Shown one piece after another: positions 54,470 through 61,918 of a DNA stretch of 64,000 nucleotides. The position numbers and the translations under genes were made by a program. Below the pieces are notes generated by a model. That model was not told where the DNA came from, ran no database searches, and saw nothing but the letters and a program-made list of their open reading frames with translations. Numbering within the stretch: the stretch's first letter is position 1; every line of letters starts with the position of its first letter. The DNA is taken from contig NZ_CP163423.1 in assembly GCF_041429785.1 (NCBI RefSeq), positions 2,728,001-2,792,000 of the forward strand, in the 5' to 3' direction. This DNA is from Fretibacter rubidus (GTDB lineage: Bacteria; Pseudomonadota; Alphaproteobacteria; Caulobacterales; Maricaulaceae).

Positions 54470-55684
54470 TTAGGCCGCGAATTTCAAGAGCTTAATCGCA
54501 TTGAAATCCTGCACACCGCCGCCCACGCGTTTGGTTGTGTAAAACAACACATAGGGTTTGGCGGAATAAGGGTCGCGCAACACCCGCACGCCTTGGCGGT
54601 CAACAATAAGGTAACCCCGGCGGAAATCACCAAAAGCAATCGGCGTTGTGCCCGATGCAATATCTGGCATGTCTTCAACTTCGACCAGTTTATAGCCCAA
54701 CAATGTGGACGGCGCGCCAGCCTCTGTTGCGGGTTGCCAAATATAGTTTCCGTCTGCGTCTTTAAACTTGCGAATGGCGCTGACCGTGCGGCGGTTCATC
54801 ACAAAGCTGGCGTCCGAACGGTAACGCGTGGCGGGTGCATAAACCAAATCCAGCAAGCCGTCGACCGGTGCATCTGTATCAAAATCACCGTCTATACCTG
54901 TGTTAACAGTCCCGATGCTGCCCCAGCTTTGGCTGGCATTAGCCGCTTGTGCATAGTCCAGAAGACCGCGCGGTTTATTCACGCCGTCACCATTAATAAA
55001 GGCGGCTGTTTCTTGATTAGAGAACACATCACGCACTTCATCGGCAAGCCATTGGTCGACATCCGCGACGCCGTCATCCAGCAACATCTGGGTTGCAGCG
55101 GGCATGGCGTAAAGCTCACCTGCTGGAAATTCCAAAAGGTCAAGCTGCGGGGCCGTTGTCTCTAGCCGCGCGTCAGTCTCGCCCGCCCAACCTGCGGACG
55201 CACCGCCGGGGCTAACGGGTTTTTTGAACTGACCCGCCCCAACACGGCGCACCGCCGCAATAGAGCGAAAAGGCGAGCTTTGCTCTAACGCGCGGTCAAT
55301 CATCGACTCGGCTTCAATGGGGGCCACATATCCGCCTTCGCTATCGACTGTACCGACCGATTTGCCTTCAAGGGATTTTAGCGTGGTCACATCACCCGAG
55401 CGAATATAATCTGCCCAAGCCGATTTAGCCTCAAGGTTCACAGCGCTCGCTTGGCCCATAGCAGGCTGGCTAGCGACAATCGACAGGCGCTCAATACGTT
55501 TGGCTTGGTCATCAAGGGCGGCATTAATGCGTTCGACCTTGGCAGTCGTCAGACTATCAGCAGATGATTTGGCCTCAATCTGTGCCAGCCGTTCATCATT
55601 GGCGTCTTTGAACGCTTCAAAGGTTTGGCTGAAATCAGAAAAAGCCGTCTTTGTCTGCATTTTGGTTTCAATTGTATCACTCAT
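54470..55684 (-). CDS. GTA major capsid protein (HK97 fold, gp5-like)
   Basis: The 404-residue protein has an N-terminal helical scaffold-like region (about residues 1-100), then the HK97 core: AKSAWADYIRSGD, GGYVAPIEAESMIDRALEQSSPFRSIAAVRRV in part, GEDTARLE-type, and VMNRRTVSAIRKFKDADGNY with FGDFRRGYLIVDRQG. The prohead protease upstream would remove the N-terminal region. Confidence 0.95.
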   Translation of the reverse strand: MSDTIETKMQTKTAFSDFSQTFEAFKDANDERLAQIEAKSSADSLTTAKVERINAALDDQAKRIERLSIVASQPAMGQASAVNLEAKSAWADYIRSGDVTTLKSLEGKSVGTVDSEGGYVAPIEAESMIDRALEQSSPFRSIAAVRRVGAGQFKKPVSPGGASAGWAGETDARLETTAPQLDLLEFPAGELYAMPAATQMLLDDGVADVDQWLADEVRDVFSNQETAAFINGDGVNKPRGLLDYAQAANASQSWGSIGTVNTGIDGDFDTDAPVDGLLDLVYAPATRYRSDASFVMNRRTVSAIRKFKDADGNYIWQPATEAGAPSTLLGYKLVEVEDMPDIASGTTPIAFGDFRRGYLIVDRQGVRVLRDPYSAKPYVLFYTTKRVGGGVQDFNAIKLLKFAA

Positions 55685-55700
55685 ATAAAATCCTTTAGGG

Positions 55701-56147
55701 TTAAGAGCGGGAGTGGGATTGTGTCAGCGATAGCCGCGCATCGCGCAGCATGGGGAAGGCCACAATCGACACCTCCCACAAATCAAGTTCTGTTAAGTCA
55801 CGACCACCGTTGGGGCGGGGTTGGCTACGCCGCACACGGTAACCAATAGATAGCCCCGTCAGAGCCCCTTCGGTCACCAGACTGGCGATACGGTCAGCAC
55901 GCGCATTGCCCGTCATGATACGGCCTTGCACAAATAGCCCGCGACCATCTTCAATCACGCGGTCCCAAATACCGATAGGCTCCACAGTTTCGTGACCAAA
56001 AAGCATAGGCAAAGGCCGGCCAGCATGGGTCAAAAGACTGGCGGCAAAAGCCCCGCGCATGACGCGGTCACCTGATAAATCCGGTTTTGAAAACACGCTG
56101 GCATAGCCGCTAATCCTAACGGATGCGGGTAATTTTAAATCTAACAT
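55701..56147 (-). CDS. GTA prohead protease (HK97 family, gp4-like)
   Basis: The 148-residue serine protease has the His in LPMLFGHETVEPIG and the Ser in LTGLSIGYRV, the expected HK97-protease pair. It precedes the capsid gene by 16 bases. Confidence 0.94.
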   Translation of the reverse strand: MLDLKLPASVRISGYASVFSKPDLSGDRVMRGAFAASLLTHAGRPLPMLFGHETVEPIGIWDRVIEDGRGLFVQGRIMTGNARADRIASLVTEGALTGLSIGYRVRRSQPRPNGGRDLTELDLWEVSIVAFPMLRDARLSLTQSHSRS

Positions 56148-56155
56148 GGTGGTCC

Positions 56156-56419
56156 TTAAGGCTCAGAATCTTTGCTGCGCGTCTCGATCCGGGTCTCGAT
56201 GCGAACAAGCGATTGCCGCGTCATAATCATTTGCTCTTCGATGCGTGCAAGGCGTTCAGAGACAGGCGGATGAAAATTATGTTGGGCCTCTAAGGCTTCG
56301 ATACGGGCTTCTGCGGACCCCGCCCAAAGAAGCGCGCCTGTGGTTTGTATGATAACCGCAAAAACCAGACTTAAGGTCACGGTACGGTCAACAGAGACGG
56401 CTTTATCCGGCATCGGCAC
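56156..56419 (-). CDS. GTA small membrane protein between portal and protease (gp3.5-like)
   Basis: The 87-residue protein has one membrane helix (LSLVFAVIIQTTGALLWAG) and a coiled-coil C-terminus (RLARIEEQMIMTRQSLVRIETR). A short gene at this position is common in GTA clusters; its role is unknown. It overlaps the portal gene by 17 bases. Confidence 0.8.
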   Translation of the reverse strand: MPMPDKAVSVDRTVTLSLVFAVIIQTTGALLWAGSAEARIEALEAQHNFHPPVSERLARIEEQMIMTRQSLVRIETRIETRSKDSEP

Positions 56420-57605
56420 CCTCCCCTATATTGGCACTGAGGCCCGCCATAGAGCGGCGTTCATCCGGAGAAATAAACTCAGCCGCGCCAAGCCGCGCCC
56501 ACAGGGCCGCGCGTTCTTCGGATAGGGCAGACACCTTATCCAGTTCTGGCACAAGCGACAGGTCATCGCCGTAAAACGGACGGAGCCATTGCTCTATACC
56601 GCCTGCAGTTTTGCTCACCAGTGGGATGATGGTCTGTCGCCGAAAGGCCAAATTTGCTTCTTTGTAATTGGCATAAGTATTGTCACCGGGAATACCCAGC
56701 AGCATCGGCGGCACACCAAAGGCCTGCGCGATTTCACGTGCAGCTTCGCGGCGGGCCTCAATAAAATCCATGTCAGCAGGGGAAAAGCTCATGGCTTTCC
56801 AGTCCAGCCCGCCTTCAAGCACCATTGGGCGCCCAGCATTACTCGCCCCAGCATGCGCGCCTTCAAGCTCGGCCTTTAAACGATCAAACTGGTCATCAGA
56901 TAGACGCTCTGCCCCAGACGCGCCTTTATAAATCAGCGCGCCGCTAGGACGGGCAGCATTATCAAGAAGTGCCTTCGTCCAGCGCCCTCCCGCATTGTGG
57001 ATATCCACCGCATCCGCTGCCGCGGCCAATGGCGCATATCCATATTGTGTATCCAGCGGGTCAAATAATTTCAGGTGATACACCGCGCTGCGGCCTGTCG
57101 CAGGGTCGTAATGAAATTGGCGTTTCATACCGCCAGCGTCATAATCCCATCCACTTGGCCACCCTTTGCGGTCGGTCAGAACCCGCATTTTATCAGGACG
57201 CAGGGCATATAGCGCGGTCGGAACGCCGTCGATTAACGCAGCTTCCAGATAGGCATTCCCGCTCATTTGGAGATAGCCGTAAAAGCGTTCCATGATATCG
57301 CTATGGCTCGCCCCGTTGTGACCGCGCGACAATAGCGCCGCGGCCGGGTCACCAACTACGCATGTATCACCACGCCGCTCACAAAGCGGCACTGAGGCTG
57401 CCGCCTCTGCAATCAAGCGCACACAGCGAAAAACAATTGCGTTTTTATGGTAGCCTTGGCGAGACAAAGACGCATAATTGCGACCGCTCCAGGCGGCGTG
57501 ACCGCCAAGTTGCAAAGCAATTAAAGGCTGTCCCGCCGACGGAGTTTCTTTGGTTTCTAACGCAGAAGACGCAGGCGACAACGCCTTGGCAAGCCAATGT
57601 TTCAT
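56403..57605 (-). CDS. GTA portal protein (HK97 family, gp3-like)
   Basis: The 400-residue protein has GYHKNAIVFRCVRLIAEAAASVPL, GNAYLEAALIDGVP, HLKLFDPLDTQYGYAPLAAAADAVDIH in part, and FGVPPMLLGIPGDNTYANYKEANLAF, all typical of HK97 portals. It is the vertex through which DNA is packaged. The gene upstream of it should be the large terminase, but 4.3 kb intervene. Confidence 0.95.
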   Translation of the reverse strand: MKHWLAKALSPASSALETKETPSAGQPLIALQLGGHAAWSGRNYASLSRQGYHKNAIVFRCVRLIAEAAASVPLCERRGDTCVVGDPAAALLSRGHNGASHSDIMERFYGYLQMSGNAYLEAALIDGVPTALYALRPDKMRVLTDRKGWPSGWDYDAGGMKRQFHYDPATGRSAVYHLKLFDPLDTQYGYAPLAAAADAVDIHNAGGRWTKALLDNAARPSGALIYKGASGAERLSDDQFDRLKAELEGAHAGASNAGRPMVLEGGLDWKAMSFSPADMDFIEARREAAREIAQAFGVPPMLLGIPGDNTYANYKEANLAFRRQTIIPLVSKTAGGIEQWLRPFYGDDLSLVPELDKVSALSEERAALWARLGAAEFISPDERRSMAGLSANIGEGADAG

Positions 57606-57730
57606 AAAGGTTCCAGATATTAAAGAGAGCCGCGCATTAGCTGTTAGAGCTGCGCGGGCATCATCATGGGGTCATCTCTGACAATATCTGAAAGTTACCC
57701 CAAATCTTTGGGGTGGGAGGACAGTATAGG
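57606..57730. other. Upstream region of the portal gene with an 8-bp hairpin
   Basis: ACCCCAAA (57,697-57,704) and TTTGGGGT (57,707-57,714) form a perfect hairpin just before the transposon target site. No promoter is obvious. This is GTA-side sequence that ends at the first target duplication. Confidence 0.4.
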
Positions 57731-57738
57731 AATTTAGT
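57731..57738. repeat. Target-site duplication AATTTAGT (left copy)
   Basis: AATTTAGT occurs here and again at 60,090-60,097, directly outside both ends of the IS1595-family element. Eight bases is the usual duplication for this family. Confidence 0.85.
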
Positions 57739-57785
57739 GGCGTATGTGTCTTTGACAAACCCATAGAATCGAGCGACTGATATGG

Positions 57786-57974
57786 ATGGCCACACATCAA
57801 GACATATTCGACGCGCTCTCACCCCTGTTAGCGGAGCTTATTACCTCTGGCGTTGTAGATAGAAACTCGCTTGCATCAACTTACGAGCAATTCGCCGCAG
57901 TAGACGAGCAGATAGGGAAAGACCCGACTTTACTTCTCGCTCTTGCCTCACAACTTCGTCAAAATAAGGATTAA
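57786..57974 (+). CDS. Small hypothetical protein carried by the transposon
   Basis: A 62-residue acidic helical protein (DIFDALSPLLAELITSGVVDRNSLASTYEQF in part; LLLALASQLRQNKD). No family recognised. It lies 22 bases inside the left end and on the opposite strand to the transposase. Natural-looking composition supports it, but the ribosome site is weak. Confidence 0.5.
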   Translation: MATHQDIFDALSPLLAELITSGVVDRNSLASTYEQFAAVDEQIGKDPTLLLALASQLRQNKD

Positions 57975-58076
57975 GTTCTACTTTATATGTCATGCGGTAT
58001 CATAATACCGCATGCGCAAGTGCGTCAAGTTTCGACTAGCTACAGGGTTGTGGACAAGGGGCGCTTTCGCATGGAC

Positions 58077-58220
58077 TCATGAGCGCGGTTTACCCTTAAT
58101 AGGGGTATCTTGTGGTTTTGCGATTCGTTTCAACTTTTCGTCAAAGTCTCGTTCGGATTCGTTGCACTCTAGATCTTTAGCTGCGGCTTTGAATTTATCT
58201 AATTGGGATTTATTTTTCAT
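58077..58220 (-). CDS. 47-residue charged protein divergent from DUF3800
   Basis: Too short for a standard frame cutoff, this gene encodes MKNKSQLDKFKAAAKDLECN, then ESERDFDEKLKRIA and a KPRS end. The pattern of a Lys/Gln start, KAAA.DLEC and ESERDFDEKL matches a widespread type of small charged proteins seen near phage and plasmid genes, function unknown. TAGGT lies five bases before the ATG. Its start is two bases from the DUF3800 start on the other strand, so the two genes share their 5' ends. Confidence 0.7.
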   Translation of the reverse strand: MKNKSQLDKFKAAAKDLECNESERDFDEKLKRIAKPQDTPIKGKPRS

Positions 58221-58221
58221 A

Positions 58222-58917
58222 GTGACCTACATAGCATTTATTGACGAGTCTGGCGACCACGGAATGAACAACATTGACCCAGCTTCGCCTTGGTTTGCGC
58301 TTACTGCAGCCGTTTATCTTCGTGAAGATTACCTCAGCCAAGAGATACCTGCAATGTCTAGGATTAAATTAGACTTCTGGTCGCATGACGGCATAATTTT
58401 CCATGATTACGATATAAAAAAGAAAGTAGGCCCATTTAGTATTCTTATTGATAACGATGAAAGGCAGAGGTTTTTTGATGCCTTAAGTGAACAATTTAGA
58501 GTCACACCCGCAACGATAATTTCTGCCGTTATAAACAAGGATGCTCACAGCAGGCAATACCGCGACCCTATGAATCCTTACGAGCTTTGCGTTCAGTTTG
58601 TTTTGGAGCGCATCCACATGATGACGGGACGTGGCACTTGCATAGTATTTGAATCGCGCGGGAAAAGCGAAGACAATCTAGTGCGAGAGTGGAGCAATAA
58701 AACGATAGCTCGAAGGAGATGTGATTTCGACATACATTTTGCCAAGAAAAGCGGGAATGTCGAAGGTCTGCAAATGGCCGATTTAGCCTGCCAACCAATT
58801 ATTCACTATGTAAAAAAGCCAGACACTGACCGCCCCGATTGGTTGGCGGTCAAAACAGCTATACGCACAAATCGTCACGGGGCTATGGCGGGTTATGGGT
58901 TAAAAACATTCCCTTAA
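58222..58917 (+). CDS. DUF3800 domain protein
   Basis: The 231-residue protein starts at GTG with TYIAFIDESGDHG, the DUF3800 N-terminal signature with acidic residues that suggest a metal-dependent, RNase H-like fold. It ends with VEGLQMADLACQPIIHYV, the other conserved segment. The frame is open to 58,012, but that extension is antisense to the 47-codon gene and is not part of the family. DUF3800 genes travel with mobile elements and defence islands; activity is not established. The base composition is more A+T-rich than the GTA genes. Confidence 0.85.
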   Translation: MTYIAFIDESGDHGMNNIDPASPWFALTAAVYLREDYLSQEIPAMSRIKLDFWSHDGIIFHDYDIKKKVGPFSILIDNDERQRFFDALSEQFRVTPATIISAVINKDAHSRQYRDPMNPYELCVQFVLERIHMMTGRGTCIVFESRGKSEDNLVREWSNKTIARRRCDFDIHFAKKSGNVEGLQMADLACQPIIHYVKKPDTDRPDWLAVKTAIRTNRHGAMAGYGLKTFP

Positions 58918-59056
58918 AAAGCAGAAAGCGCCCCTTACGAGACGCTTCGCCGACCAGGCTACCCCTAATCCATTTAATGCCCTATATACACGAATCACAA
59001 AAAGAGTCAATAGAATCAGTCACTTAATACCATGAAAAAGCGGTAAGTCACTGTAA

Positions 59057-60046
59057 TCAGGCGGATTTTCCGTTAGACCATCGGTAAGTCAACCGCTTGC
59101 CTACGATACCTTGTAGGGCGGCTTCCGTCCGTTCCATATCTGTTACGCCTAGCTTGGCGCGGTTGTTGTAGCGGAAATCAAATTCCGCAAGATAGCGGTG
59201 AAGGTGCTTTTCGTTGCAGTGTTGATAGACACCCTTCATGCCGCGTTTAAAGACGCTGTAATAGCCCTCAAGAGTGTTTGTGTAGACATCGCCCCGCACA
59301 TACTCACCGCGAGAGTGAATGACTGTCTCATGGCTTTTAAACTCTTTGCCAACACGCGGATATAAGCGGCTTTCGTCAGTGATTAAGCGAGACTTACGGT
59401 CAACATTTTCACGAACGATTTTGCCAACACTTGTGATGGTCGCGCGGTCAACATTAAAAGAGCGAATAGAGCCGCCACGTTCCACGAGAGAGACAACAAC
59501 GTGCTTATTGGCAACGCCGCCAAAGCCCTTGATGCCACGGCGCTGCATGGCGCGTTTCTTCTTAAGGCTAACTTTGTTACCAAAATAAGTTTCGTCAGCT
59601 TCGACAATCGCGCCTTCGCCGCCCATCGGGGGCATATCGCCAGACGCCATAGCTTCGCGCAAGCGGTGAGCCATAAACCATGCGGTTTTGTAAGTGACTT
59701 CCAGTGTGCGCTCTAGCTGCTTGCTGCTGATACCCTTCTTAGAGGACATCATCAAATATGCGGCTTGTAACCACTTAGTCAAAGGAACGTGAGAGCTTTC
59801 AAAAACAGTGCCCACACGGACAGTAAACTGCTTGCGACATGCGCCACACTTCTTTAGACCATGCCGCTCGACGCCTTCGGGATTCTTTTTAGAAGGCTTA
59901 GACCGCACACCCTTAAGCTCATAGATGCGCTCATCGTGGCCGCACTTAGGGCAAACAGGTTTGCCGCCCCAAATAATGGCTTCAAGATGTGCGAAAGCGT
60001 CAGCTTCGTTGTGGAAATATGTCTTAGATAAAATGCTCATGGGCAT
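59057..60046 (-). CDS. IS1595 family (ISXO2-like) transposase
   Basis: The 329-residue protein has an N-terminal zinc ribbon (CPKC at 32-35, CGAC at 67-70) and a DDE-type ISXO2-like catalytic domain: Asp in EADETYFG (D151), Asp in LITDESRLYP (D224) and Glu in NTLEGYYSVFKRG (E260). The frame is intact, so the enzyme may be active. Its start lies 43 bases inside the right end. Confidence 0.94.
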   Translation of the reverse strand: MPMSILSKTYFHNEADAFAHLEAIIWGGKPVCPKCGHDERIYELKGVRSKPSKKNPEGVERHGLKKCGACRKQFTVRVGTVFESSHVPLTKWLQAAYLMMSSKKGISSKQLERTLEVTYKTAWFMAHRLREAMASGDMPPMGGEGAIVEADETYFGNKVSLKKKRAMQRRGIKGFGGVANKHVVVSLVERGGSIRSFNVDRATITSVGKIVRENVDRKSRLITDESRLYPRVGKEFKSHETVIHSRGEYVRGDVYTNTLEGYYSVFKRGMKGVYQHCNEKHLHRYLAEFDFRYNNRAKLGVTDMERTEAALQGIVGKRLTYRWSNGKSA

Positions 60047-60063
60047 TATATGCCATAGAGGCT

Positions 60064-60089
60064 ATGGGTTTGTTAAGTATATAATAGCC
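60064..60089. repeat. Right terminal inverted repeat of the IS1595-family transposon
   Basis: Reads ATGGGTTTGTTAAG then ATAATAGCC on the plus strand. The inner ten bases match the left end exactly; the outer GGC is also shared. Confidence 0.8.
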
Positions 60090-60097
60090 AATTTAGT
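60090..60097. repeat. Target-site duplication AATTTAGT (right copy)
   Basis: Exact copy of 57,731-57,738, immediately outside the right inverted repeat. Confidence 0.85.
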
Positions 60098-60172
60098 CCT
60101 AGTTGCTTATTTTGATTGAATTTTCACATGCGGCCAGACGGGAGCCGTTAATCAAGCGCTGCCCGATTAAGC

Positions 60173-60601
60173 CTAGGCTGCGCCGCGCCGGGTAGAGCGG
60201 GACCCGAGCAAATCACGTGCACGGGCATAATTTTTCTTCAACGCACGGCGCATAGGCTCATCACCCAGCATAGACGCCAATGTGATTGCGCCGCGGTAAG
60301 CATCAACAGCCGCCTCTAGGGCCTGCACGTCATCATTGGTGCGACCTAAGGTCAAAAGCGTGTCGGCCAGCGCTTGTTGCACTTCGGCATTGGCGCGCGG
60401 GGCCGCGTCGAGTGAGTAAAGCTCACGCGCGTTGCGAAGGGCGGAGACGGCCTCAATAAGGGGTGCGGTTTGACCGGTTTGAGACGCAAGCAAAATCGTT
60501 TGACTAGCCAGTTCTCTATGTAAACCCGCAAGCTCTTGCGTGACAGATTTCAAATCCCGTTTAAGGTCGAGTTTTTTACGATTGGCCACATTTGCCCCCA
60601 T
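60173..60601 (-). CDS. TPR-like helical protein in the GTA cluster
   Basis: The 142-residue protein is helical with two degenerate tetratricopeptide-like units (PLIEAVSALRNARELYS; DVQALEAAVDAYRGAITLAS). A basic N-terminus (ANRKKLDLKRDLKS) precedes. It is on the GTA strand between DUF2726 and the transposon, with base composition like the GTA genes. It is absent from the RcGTA cluster of Rhodobacter. The function is unknown. Confidence 0.75.
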   Translation of the reverse strand: MGANVANRKKLDLKRDLKSVTQELAGLHRELASQTILLASQTGQTAPLIEAVSALRNARELYSLDAAPRANAEVQQALADTLLTLGRTNDDVQALEAAVDAYRGAITLASMLGDEPMRRALKKNYARARDLLGSRSTRRGAA

Positions 60602-60647
60602 CACAGTTTTACCGTTATGACATTGGGGCTAAGGTGGCTGATTATGG

Positions 60648-61160
60648 TTAAGGAGACTTTAAAAAATGCGTGATTTCCGCGATATGGTTTGCAAAATCCT
60701 CACCCGTTTGGATTCGGCGCAAAGGTAAACCCGCCGCACGAAAAATACCGTCCTTCAGGGCGTCGCCTGCGTTGGCGGCGCTATTGTCATGTGAGGGGCC
60801 GTCAAGTTCGATGCCCATAACAGGCGTGCCGTCCCAGCGCATAATCGCAAAATCAATATGACGCGATTTAACGCGAGCACGCAGTTGCCAGCGGAGTTTA
60901 GGGTTGGGCAAATCGCGCTTGACCCGAATAATATCTTCCAGCCGGGGCTTGGCCAAAAGCACATAGCCCTTGGGTAGTGCCTTTGAGCACATTTGGAAAA
61001 ATATCCGCTCTGGCGCATTCACGAACACACTGGGGGCGGCCTCGTAAAATTTGAACAGCTTAGGGTCGGCATGGGTCGACGGCGGCGGGGTAAACGGTTT
61101 ACGCAAAACCGCCACAGCAATCACGCCAATAAGAACCGCGATAATAATAAATTCAACCAT
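60648..61160 (-). CDS. DUF2726 protein with N-terminal membrane anchor
   Basis: The 170-residue protein has an N-terminal membrane helix (EFIIIAVLIGVIAVAVL) and a DUF2726 domain (about residues 45-165; FFQMCSKALPKGYVLLAKPRLEDII in part, SRHIDFAIMRW, GIELDGPSHD). The Asp and ExD pattern resembles PD-(D/E)XK nucleases, so a membrane-bound nuclease is conceivable, but activity is not shown. It lies between large terminase and the TPR-like gene on the GTA strand. Confidence 0.85.
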   Translation of the reverse strand: MVEFIIIAVLIGVIAVAVLRKPFTPPPSTHADPKLFKFYEAAPSVFVNAPERIFFQMCSKALPKGYVLLAKPRLEDIIRVKRDLPNPKLRWQLRARVKSRHIDFAIMRWDGTPVMGIELDGPSHDNSAANAGDALKDGIFRAAGLPLRRIQTGEDFANHIAEITHFLKSP

Positions 61161-61193
61161 ATGGTCTTTTGCATCGCGTTACAGAGCGCGTAA

Positions 61194-61201
61194 AGCTCAA
61201 A
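61194..61201. repeat. Putative target-site duplication AGCTCAAA (left copy)
   Basis: AGCTCAAA at 61,194-61,201 is repeated exactly at 61,898-61,905, outside the second element. Confidence 0.65.
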
Positions 61202-61211
61202 GGTTACTAGG

Positions 61212-61832
61212 TCAAAGCGGAAGCCGATGAGTTAGAAGCAAACTAACGTCTACGCCTTCTCTTAGGCGGCTTCCCGATTGTAAATCGAACTCTATTGCAG
61301 CCTCCCCTAAAGCACTTACAACCGATTGCTCCTCGTCAGACAAATTCGCCGCATCCAATACTAACAATCCAACCCCGCTAATAGGCCGATTACCAACACC
61401 CATGACCATAGAATTGATTACTTGCCATCCCGCATTGCTAAACACAGATAAAAGCGAATGGGAAAGTAAAGTAGCCTCATTAACGCCCCCCTCAGCAGCA
61501 ATCTCAATTTTTGAGCCAGAGTAGGCACCTAAATAGGGCATCATGGTTTGACGCTGTGCGGCGCTTATTGTCCTCGGGCTTAGATCATCGATCCTTGCCT
61601 CTAAAGCATCCATTCTCGCCTTCGCTTCGTCTGGTGAAGACGCTCCCGTTTTCTTTTCATAGTCGCTTATTTTTTGGTCTCTCAATTTAATAAGGTCTTT
61701 GGCGCTGCTCAATCGCTCCCTGAAAAACCAAAAGGCTACACCAAACATCATAACCGCAAGCACAAGAAACGTGATGGGCGCGCCGCTAATTACAGCCCAT
61801 TCCTTTTGTATGTATTCGAGAATCTGTTGCAT
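61212..61832 (-). CDS. Membrane-anchored coiled-coil protein carried by the second element
   Basis: The 206-residue protein has an N-terminal membrane helix (FLVLAVMMFGVAFWFF), a coiled coil of about 50 residues (LSSAKDLIKLRDQKISDYEKK; DEAKARMDALEARIDDL) and a C-terminal domain of about 110 residues (GSKIEIAAEGGVNEATLLSHSLLSVFSNAGW in part, ISGVGLLVLDAANLSDEEQ) that recurs in bacterial membrane proteins of unknown role. The stop lies 10 bases from the left end of the element and the start 65 bases from the right end. Confidence 0.8.
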   Translation of the reverse strand: MQQILEYIQKEWAVISGAPITFLVLAVMMFGVAFWFFRERLSSAKDLIKLRDQKISDYEKKTGASSPDEAKARMDALEARIDDLSPRTISAAQRQTMMPYLGAYSGSKIEIAAEGGVNEATLLSHSLLSVFSNAGWQVINSMVMGVGNRPISGVGLLVLDAANLSDEEQSVVSALGEAAIEFDLQSGSRLREGVDVSLLLTHRLPL

Positions 61833-61871
61833 GGCGCATGTGTATAGCGCCTCGTGCAAAAGTCAAAGGGC

Positions 61872-61897
61872 ATGGGTTTGTCAAGGACACATACGCC
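61872..61897. repeat. IS1595-type end sequence shared with the larger transposon
   Basis: Complement of this stretch differs from 57,739-57,764 at a single base. It is the strongest repeat pair in the GTA region and lies 22 bases after the terminase stop. Confidence 0.85.
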
Positions 61898-61905
61898 AGC
61901 TCAAA
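61898..61905. repeat. Putative target-site duplication AGCTCAAA (right copy)
   Basis: Exact copy of 61,194-61,201, immediately outside the shared end sequence. Confidence 0.65.
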
Positions 61906-61918
61906 AGCCTGACGGGGG

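Larger units (their letters stand above)
57739..60089. mobile_element. IS1595-family transposon with passenger genes
   Basis: The left end starts GGCGTATGTG and the right end, read inward, starts GGCTATTATA. Both finish the 26-bp end with ACAAACCCAT (57,739-57,764 and 60,064-60,089; 18 of 26 identical). Perfect 8-bp copies of AATTTAGT flank the ends. Inside are a 62-codon gene, a DUF3800 gene, a divergent 47-codon gene and an IS1595/ISXO2-type transposase. IS1595 elements with accessory genes are known. The element lies in the GTA cluster between the TPR-like gene and portal. Confidence 0.88.
61202..61897. mobile_element. Probable 696-bp non-autonomous IS1595-type element with one passenger gene
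   Basis: The right end (61,872-61,897) read inward is GGCGTATGTGTCCTTG then ACAAACCCAT, identical in 25 of 26 positions to the left end of the transposon at 57,739. The left end starts GGTTACTAGGTC and is only loosely similar. Exact 8-bp copies of AGCTCAAA flank it. It contains only the 61,212 gene, no transposase, so it would depend on a related enzyme. The duplication and the end match are what I can see; mobility is inferred. Confidence 0.68.

Noticed and set aside
58012-58221. N-terminal extension of the DUF3800 frame
   Set aside because: The extension is antisense to the better supported 47-codon gene, and the family starts at the GTG at 58,222.
57738-61898. A single 4.16-kb transposon bounded by the near-identical outer ends
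   Set aside because: No target duplication flanks the outer pair, whereas exact 8-bp duplications flank two smaller intervals, so two separate insertions explain the data better.
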